A DNA stretch of 64,000 bases from Paracentrotus lividus (lineage: Eukaryota; Echinodermata; Echinoidea; Camarodonta; Echinidae): contig CALNVZ010000649.1 of NCBI GenBank assembly GCA_940671915.1, positions 1,356,144 through 1,420,143 on the forward strand. The letters run 5' to 3'. The translations under genes and the position numbers were made by a program. Positions 59,001-64,000 of this stretch are shown piece after piece (the stretch's first letter is position 1; every line of letters starts with the position of its first letter). Below the pieces are notes generated by a model. It saw nothing but the letters and a program-made list of their open reading frames with translations. It had not been told where the DNA came from and searched no databases.

Positions 59001-61299
59001 TTTGGTCGTTTGGGGTTTCAACATGTGGTAATGATTCTAACTTTAAAATTGAAGCTGGGTTATAGTTTTGGTAACAAAAAAAGAATCGGCTAAAAGCCAA
59101 TTATATATAGTCTAATATTGTTTACATTGCACTAAAAGATACATGTTTGTTGAGATATCTTGCGATTTATACTTTAATGATTTCCGTGGAATTTCAGTTT
59201 AGGCCTAAATGTTTCAAAGAAACATAATGTTAACGGTAGTTTTAGCCTCTGCTGCGATGCCCGCTCACCAAAGCTTACCGCATGAACGGTGTGTAACATT
59301 CTCTGTGTTTCACCCACACAAGAGAATCCCATTGGTTTTCCACATGAACGCTGAGTTGATTCTCCAAAAAGCCGGGAACCTTTAAAAAAAAAAAAAATAT
59401 ACATACATGTATATAATATCGTTGACACTAAAATGAGTTTTTATGTAATATCGTTCAAATCACAATCGTTGTAGCATACAAATCTTTTATATTATCTGGT
59501 AATGCATTTAATTAGTAAAGAAACAACTTTTTCAATACTCAAAGCGCTGCTGCACTAGCCCGAGCTATTTCAAATAGCGCGCATTTTGTGATCTGATGAA
59601 TTAGCTCGATCAGAGCAGATCCGACTTTGTGGTCAAATAGCGCGCTAATTGTGAGGAAATTCAAACCTGGGTCATCTTAGGTTTTTTTGAAAAAAACTCG
59701 AGCTGGTTTGCGGTTTTAGCACAAAATAGCGCGCTATTTTGCGCGGGTGCTGCACTAGCTCGAGCTAATTTCGAATTGTGCACCTGTGCGTGTAGAAGCC
59801 AGCGGTAGTTACAAGTTGCAAAATACTTATCGGGCTTGTTTGTTCAAGACGGGTCTGGTCGCTAAAGCGAAATTTTAAAATAGCTTGAGCTTGTGCAGGA
59901 CCGTTCCTGTTTTCAGGCTTTTTTTCCCGATCCACCAATTAGCGCGCTATTTTTAGCTCGAGCTAGTGCAGCAGCGCCTTTTAAGACCACAGGCTTTATA
60001 AAAGACTGCATTATTTCATAGTCGCCCTTGAGGTGTACTATAATTTCCCCCATGCAAGAAAGAAATTGTGAGAATATAATGGCATGAGTTTTCTGCTACT
60101 TGTAGCAAACTTAGTATCTCCATGCTTGTAGCAAGGAGCTTCATTGTTAAAAGGAAATGAAATGTAAAAATGAAGGTTTTGTGCAAAGCAACCATCAAGT
60201 TATTAAACAGGATTTCAAGTACACATAGGCATTTTTTTGTTGTTGAAAACATTGGTTCAATACATATTATTTGAATCGCTCATTGTTGTGACACTGCAAT
60301 TACCGTTTTATGGCCTTTTCCCTTGTGCTTTCCCAGAAAAACTGGATGTTGACAGTCCTCTCCCTCCATCTGTCTGTCTGTTTGTTTGCAAGTCCCTTTT
60401 CTTTCTTTCTTTCTCTTTCTCTCTGTCTGGCAGCTATCTCTGTCTATCTGTAATTTTTTTGTCTATCTCTCTCTGACCTGCTCCTTCTCTCTCTCTTTCT
60501 CTCTGTCTGTCAGTTATCTCTTCTATCTGTAAGTCTTTTGGTCTGTCTTTCTATCACCTGCTATTTCTCTGTCTGTCAGCCATCTCTTTGTACTTGTAGA
60601 TTTTTGTTTTTGTCTGTTTCTCTATACACTTGCTCTTCTCTCTCTCTTTTCTCTCTTTTTTTTTCTGTCAGCTATCTCTTTATATCTGTACATCTGATTG
60701 TCTCTCTCTATCACTTGCTCCTTCTATCTCTTTCTCTCTGTCTACCATCTACTGTATTTAGGCAGTGTGTTCGGTGACCAAAGTAATATGATCTGCAAGC
60801 ACATACATGTAGTTACTCCAATTAATTTGACCTTTGAAATGTTATACATATAGAGCCCTTTATGCTGCAGTCACACAGACACTTATGTTGAGTTACGTCC
60901 GGTTGCGTCCAAAAATTATTTTCTTTTTTGCGGATCCCACGGATGCCTTCCGTCATAGTCATCAGTGGAAACAGTGATAATTTCCGTTCATCCATAAACA
61001 AAGAAATACATAAGAAATGATAGAATAGAAGATGAAAGAAGGATAAAACATCAATACGTAACTAAACGTAAGTGTCTGTGTGGCTGTAGCATTAGTCAGT
61101 CCTGCTAAAGAATTAATTAAAGTTAAATAGGCCTATATGATAAATACTCAAATCTCTCTCTCTTTCTCTCTCACTTTCTGTTTACAGATTACTACATGGC
61201 TCAACCTTTACCATCTGCTGGTGTCATACCTGTCATGCAGGTCTTTTGTCCTACGGCAGTCAGGGACCCTTTCGGTCTCCCGGACCACCCAAATGCTGA
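41954..61299 (+). CDS. ABCA2: ABCA2-type lipid transporter, first coding exons (3' end outside window)
   Basis: Coding exon 1 (41954-42019) reads MGFMHQLIILLWKNWTLKRR then SP, almost the vertebrate ABCA2 start. Coding exon 2 (43781-43874) gives the first membrane helix (FVLLLEILIPLTLFFILVSL). Coding exon 3 (55285-55396) gives AQPLPSAGVIPVMQVFCP, the start of the large extracellular loop. Phases agree (0, then 1). ABCA2 is a full-size ATP-driven transporter of late endosomes and lysosomes that handles sterols and sphingolipids; its nucleotide-binding domains lie outside this window. An untranslated stretch (41869-41953) precedes the ATG after an acceptor. Intron 2 is over 11 kb and full of mobile elements. 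Coding exon 3 is present a second time, unchanged, at 61188-61299 within a 6-kb repeat. Exon length (112) is not a multiple of three, so both copies cannot be used in frame. Confidence 0.87.
44768..45203. mobile_element. TAGCGCGCTA-type MITE in ABCA2 intron 2, reverse orientation
   Basis: 436 bp from GGTGCTGCTGCACTAGC to its reverse. Body blocks match the other copies in inverse order (GGTTTGAATTTCCTCCAAATT, TGACCACAAAGTC). It carries the internal copy of the terminal repeat as GAGCTAGTGCAGCACCGCGC near 44989. Confidence 0.9.
46020..46320 (+). mobile_element. tRNA-derived SINE
   Basis: A B-box-like GGGTTCAATTCCCGGC near 46048 begins a body containing CTACCCAGGTGATAGATG, GGTACCTGGGAGGATAAT and GTAGGCGCAGACCTGTA. 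It ends in a degenerate ATT-rich tail (ATTATCATCATTATTGTTATT). The A box is not clear, so the 5' end is approximate. The layout is that of a deuterostome tRNA SINE. Confidence 0.6.
46330..46760. repeat. T/C-rich low-complexity tract
   Basis: About 430 bases of TTTCTTTCTTTTC-like sequence on the + strand within ABCA2 intron 2. The overlapping open frames are phenylalanine, leucine and serine strings caused by composition. Confidence 0.7.
47795..49753 (+). mobile_element. 5'-truncated LINE (CR1/Jockey-group RT), split by a second repeat
   Basis: The end of a non-LTR reverse transcriptase is readable in pieces: LSQWLLANKLSVNKKE near 47850, FLGINIDDKLTWNNHI near 48005, YGVMYKLKKLF near 48085, IMPYLTYGIIVWG near 48150, and SSPTLSSFKSKLKSFL near 48540. 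Several frame breaks and stops separate them, so it is dead. The 3' UTR continues to a (GAATT)n tail at 49731-49753 after being interrupted at about 48825-49636 by another repeat. The clade call is tentative. Confidence 0.82.
48825..49622. repeat. Repeat with 157-bp units and AGGTCA triplets, inserted in the LINE
   Basis: Begins with a hairpin ATGCCTCCGCCACC-gaa-GGTGGTGCCGGAGGCAT (48825-48858), then a GTCCGTCC run. About four diverged units of 157 bp start CGTTATCGCGATATCTCAAG. It closes with GGCGGAGGCAT, the inverse of its start, and a palindrome CGACCGCGCGCGGTCG (49605-49620). Each unit ends in three AGGTCA-like half-sites at 1-bp spacing (49027-49046, 49184-49203, 49341-49360, 49469-49488). 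No coding frame. Confidence 0.88.
50642..51355. mobile_element. 714-bp MITE with GGCCCATATTCTGATAG ends
   Basis: GGCCCATATTCTGATAGC on the left pairs with GCTATCAGAATATGGGCC on the right, with AAG on both flanks (50639-50641, 51356-51358). Internal copies of TATTCTGATAGCC and GCTATCAGAATATG lie near 50747 and 51250, along with many TTAACCC/GGGTTAA blocks. It is non-coding. Confidence 0.85.
51640..52390. repeat. Degenerate ~37-bp tandem repeat, interrupted by a MITE
   Basis: The motif GATAGTGCATCCAGTGAATGAA (best units near 52325 and 52360) recurs in diverged form near 51654, 51700, 51722, 51755 and 51789, then again after about 52270. The middle is occupied by the inserted element at 51805-52273. 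Confidence 0.6.
51805..52273. mobile_element. ~470-bp MITE with TCTGTGTC-AAAATGGTAC ends
   Basis: Left TCTGTGTCCAAAAAAAATGG is matched in inverse by CCATTTTATTTGACACAGA on the right. It sits inside the degenerate tandem repeat. The 6-kb duplication starts within this element, so only its right part is repeated near 58020-58215. Confidence 0.6.
53630..54066. mobile_element. TAGCGCGCTA-type MITE
   Basis: About 437 bp with ends GCGCTGCTGCACTAGC and the reverse. TAGCGCGCTA palindromes occur near the left end, near 53723, near 53812 and near the right end. The terminal repeat appears a third time inside (GTGCTGCACTAGCTCGAGCT near 53831). No coding frame. Confidence 0.92.
54440..54850. repeat. Pyrimidine-rich CTGT/CTCT tract
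   Basis: Degenerate (TCTG)n, (TCTC)n and (TTTC)n sequence in ABCA2 intron 2, with larger diverged units of about 100 bp (CTATCACTTGCTCCTTCTCT). Repeated at about 60345-60770 in the second 6-kb copy. Confidence 0.75.
54956..55186. mobile_element. 231-bp MITE just upstream of ABCA2 exon 3
   Basis: GCTGCAGTCACACAGACACT pairs with AGTGTCTGTGTGGCTGTAGC, with further pairing around GTTACGT and ACGTAAC. It lies about 100 bp before the exon 3 acceptor. Second copy at about 60864-61090. Confidence 0.8.
55285..55396 (+). CDS. ABCA2: ABCA2 coding exon 3, copy in first repeat
   Basis: 112 bases after TTTCTGTTTACAG and before GTAAGT. In phase with exon 2 it encodes the start of the first extracellular loop, including SAGVIPVMQVFCP, which aligns with SAGILPVMQSLCP of vertebrate ABCA2. 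Confidence 0.88.
57073..57464. mobile_element. 392-bp PIF/Harbinger-like MITE
   Basis: GGCTGGGTTCACATAGA on the left pairs with TCTATGTGAACCCAGCC on the right, with TAA on both flanks (57070-57072, 57465-57467). The inner part is rich in GAATACCG and CGTATA. It directly abuts the next MITE. Second copy at 62958-63347. Confidence 0.9.
57470..57906. mobile_element. TAGCGCGCTA-type MITE, abutting the Harbinger-like MITE
   Basis: 437 bp, GGCGCTGCTGCACTAGC to its reverse; flanked by TA on both sides. It diverges from the copy at 53630 by scattered substitutions, so the two are separate insertions. Confidence 0.92.
59544..59978. mobile_element. TAGCGCGCTA-type MITE, duplicate of 53630-54066
   Basis: Same element carried in the second 6-kb copy, with a few single-base losses. 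Confidence 0.92.
60345..60770. repeat. Pyrimidine-rich tract, duplicate of 54440-54850
   Basis: Carried in the second 6-kb copy. Confidence 0.75.
60864..61090. mobile_element. MITE, duplicate of 54956-55186
   Basis: Carried in the second 6-kb copy; same terminal inverted repeats. Confidence 0.8.
61188..61299 (+). CDS. ABCA2: ABCA2 coding exon 3, second copy
   Basis: Base-for-base the same 112-base exon with the same acceptor and donor as at 55285-55396, although the surrounding intron shows many single-base differences. Using both copies would shift the frame, so at most one can be used per transcript. It may not exist in the real genome if the duplication is false. Confidence 0.75.
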
Positions 61300-62957
61300 G
61301 TAAGTTGACTCCCTTCAAATTACCATGGCAACCACTTTAAAATCATTGAAAAGATAAAAGAACATCAACACATACATACACACACTCACATATCAATTTT
61401 GTACATGTAGGCCTACTACATAGTGTAAATGACACAAATTTGGTCCTTGGGACCACCCTCAAATTGCAATGACATCCACAAAATAACATTGAAATTGTAA
61501 AAGAAACCACCGACACTTTTGCGATTTGATGATTCTTTTTATCCTCTTTTGTAGTACATCATATCTGACATGGACATTGATTTTTATTTTGTTTACATTG
61601 CTTGAGTCAAAATTGAGAGCAATGCTAAATTATAATTTGGCAGTTGATTATTTCTATTCTTCACTGATTTTTTTTTTCATATGTCTACTATTTTTTTCTT
61701 CAAACCAATTAAATTTCAGCATAGACTTCCTAGTTAGGGATACTTCATGACGTAAAAATAGATGAATATACATTTGTATATAGGGCTCTTTGTGCGTGTA
61801 CATGTACATGTGTCTAAGCAAAGAGAAACACATGAAACATGATAAAACTCATCTAACTATAAATACTACCAATTAAGCTGTGTAGACTAATCTTGATGAC
61901 AATCGTTTCTGAAATGGCAAATTGCCCCCTCCTAATCCTGAATGCTAACATTTCCTGTCTTTCTTCTATCCTGGAACTACTGATTTTGTCTTTCAATGAA
62001 ATAATAGAGTTTAGAACAAATGCAAATACTCAAAGTTTGAGGGCTATTTGGGATGACCCCTCCCCACTCTTTTGCTCTCTACCCCTTTTTTGCGACAAAT
62101 CATGTTAATTAAGATAAATGAAATTATTGCCGAGTGTTGCCATGGTTAACTGATTCATCAAAGAAGCTGTTTATTCATTGCATTTGCAATCAACTATCTT
62201 GAAGTTCATGATACAGAAATCATGTATAGACATTAACAAAATTGTAACAATTACATGTGAAGAAGGAATGGTACATTTTATGTAAACCCTAATTTTCAGA
62301 CCAAGATCACATGTGATGAATTGGATTTATTAAGTGTCCAGGAACCTTCACATATTTTTAGTGTTACATAAAAGCAATATTTATGATAGATGATAAAAAG
62401 AAAAGATAAGAAAAAACTTTAGAAAGAAAAGACTTTTAATTTCTTGATGCCTTTAATTTTTATAGGCCTACGTGTACATGTATGTGCCCATGTTATAATG
62501 TGTACATGTCGGATGTACAACATGTAGTGAAAAAGAGGTAAAAACACAGAATTAGCCTATTTAATCATTAACTAAAATTAGTTGTGAAGTTAGAGTTGAA
62601 ACTAACAACATTTCACTGGTGTCCTTACATAAGAATTTCTAATATTGATTAATAGTGGTCAATACTGAATGAATAATAAAAATCATGAAAAAAAAGTGGA
62701 TTGATACTGGATGTATCATATTATTGAAGTGAGTAGTGTAGAGATTCTCTGATGGTTTTTAAGTTTCATGCAGGACCTGCTACAATGTTGGTGTAACATT
62801 GTGACAGTTTTACACAGACAACAAAGAGACAGGAAGTGGGCTTGTTACCGTAGGATGCCTTCATTCATGTTGTGTACATAATGACTTCCGCTACATCATT
62901 AAATCACAAGATTTGACAAAAGATGCTGTACAGTACATTCAGTGCAGATGTTCTTAA

Positions 62958-63347
62958 GGCTGGGTTCACATAGAGCTATACGGCTCGGGTATTCGGCTCG
63001 TTTTCGCGAGGGCACGGAATACCGAAAATCGCACAAGCGACATTCACTGGTTGAACAGTGGCATTTCCAAAACCGTTCACATACGAGGAACTGCTCGGAA
63101 AGTCATATAGTTGCGTTTCGTATAGTATAGTGGGAATCGCGCAAGTTCGATTTTCGTGCCGAGTATACCTACATTCCTTTTGTTTGTACATTGCACGCAT
63201 GCCGTAGATCAACTTCAATAGGCCGAGTATAGTTTGGGCGAATCCGCTATGTGAACCGCCGTGTCCGTATGGCGTATAGCGAATACCGAATAGCGATTGA
63301 ACGAATACCGTATACCGAATACCGTATACTTCTATGTGAACCCAGCC
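62958..63347. mobile_element. Harbinger-like MITE, duplicate of 57073-57464
   Basis: Same ends and same TAA flanks, carried in the second 6-kb copy. Confidence 0.9.
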
Positions 63348-63352
63348 TAATA

Positions 63353-63786
63353 GGCTGCTGCACTAGCTCGAGCTATTTCAAATAGCGCGCTATTTGTGAT
63401 CAGATGAAATAGCTCGATCAGAGCAGATCTCGACTTTGTGGTCAAATAGCGCGCTAATTTGGAGGAAATTCAAACCTGGGTCATCCTAGGTTTTTTTTTA
63501 AAAACTTGAGCTGTTTTGCGGTTTTAGCACGAAATAGCGCGCTATTTTGCGCGGTGCTGCACTAGCTCGAGCTAATTTCGAAATCGTGCACCTGTGTGTG
63601 TAGAAGGTAGCGGTAGTTACCAGTTGCGCAATATACATCGGGCTTGTTTGTTCAAGGTCGGGTGTGGTCGTTAAAGTGAAATTTTAAAATAGCTTGAGCT
63701 AGTGCAGGACCGGTTTCTTTTTTCGGGCTTTTTTCCCGATCCACCAATTAGCGTGCATTTTTTAGCTCAAGCTAGTGCAGCAGCGC
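63353..63786. mobile_element. TAGCGCGCTA-type MITE, duplicate of 57470-57906
   Basis: Carried in the second 6-kb copy; the left end has lost a few bases (GGCTGCTGCAC instead of GGCGCTGCTGCAC). Confidence 0.9.
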
Positions 63787-63901
63787 CTAATGTTGGTTAA
63801 AAGGAAGAATAGTTTCGTTTTTAGATCCTGAATGAAGTAAACAATCCCTTTAATGTGGTTATCCCTGTGGATCTGTAGACAGTCACACCCTTCTCCACTT
63901 T

Positions 63902-64000
63902 ACCCCCCCCCCCCCAAAAAAAAATATAATAATAATAATAATAAATAATAAATAAATAATAATAAATAATAAATAAATAAAAATAAATAAAAATAAAAAT
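63902..64000. repeat. Poly-C, poly-A and (AAT)n low-complexity sequence
   Basis: A run of C, a run of A, then AATAATAAATAA-type repeats to the window edge. It replaces the sequence that follows the first 6-kb copy, so it is probably the true downstream flank of the unit. Confidence 0.95.

Larger units (their letters stand above)
58020..63901 (+). repeat. 6-kb direct repeat, copy 2
   Basis: About 5.88 kb, colinear with copy 1. Differences are nearly all single-base losses in copy 2 (for example three within about 60 bases near 58230, against 52270-52320), with few substitutions. The poly-T is about 23 long instead of 44. The ABCA2 exon and its splice sites are identical to copy 1. This pattern resembles unpolished long-read sequence, so the copy may be an assembly artefact. 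Confidence 0.95.

Overview
The window is AT-rich eukaryotic DNA from a marine invertebrate, most likely an echinoderm such as a sea urchin. This rests on metazoan gene families with introns, large spacers packed with small foldback and terminal-inverted-repeat elements, and the very frequent palindromes TACATGTA and TAGGCCTA. No species can be named from the sequence alone. There is one assembly gap (2788-3457) beside a poly-C run. The last 12 kb carry a near-identical 6-kb direct duplication that may be an assembly artefact.

Five protein-coding loci can be supported. Two tandem, single-coding-exon mitochondrial S-adenosylmethionine carriers of the SLC25A26 type lie at 9099-9914 and 15980-16795 (+). 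A complete four-exon cyclophilin of the PPIL3 type lies at 22846-26021 (+). A five-exon NXPE-family gene lies at 30381-38276 (-). The 5' end of an ABCA2-type lipid transporter lies at 41954-61299 (+) and leaves the window after its third coding exon. These genes are not an operon or a pathway. The only functional link is the pair of carriers, which arose by gene duplication.

The spaces are mostly repeats. 0-9 kb: inverted-repeat elements, a 47-bp minisatellite and a candidate TATA promoter with a non-coding exon. 10-22 kb: a pyrimidine-rich tract, at least nine MITE or foldback elements, several with clear target-site duplications, and the second carrier. 22-27 kb: PPIL3, in which the ends of two exons have been copied in tandem, once just after the exon 1 donor and about eight times after the stop codon. 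29-38 kb: a purine-rich tract and NXPE, whose intron 3 is mostly a 1.9-kb array of a 27-bp repeat. 41-64 kb: ABCA2, whose long second intron holds a tRNA-derived SINE, a 5'-truncated LINE split by a second repeat with arrays of nuclear-receptor-like half-sites, several copies of a MITE built on TAGCGCGCTA palindromes, and the 6-kb duplication that copies coding exon 3.

No rRNA, complete tRNA, CRISPR array, retrovirus-like element or bacterial-type operon was seen. The least expected features are the exon-derived tandem array in PPIL3, the repeat carrying DR1-like triplets, the gain of TACATGTA inside a MITE end, and the 6-kb duplication.
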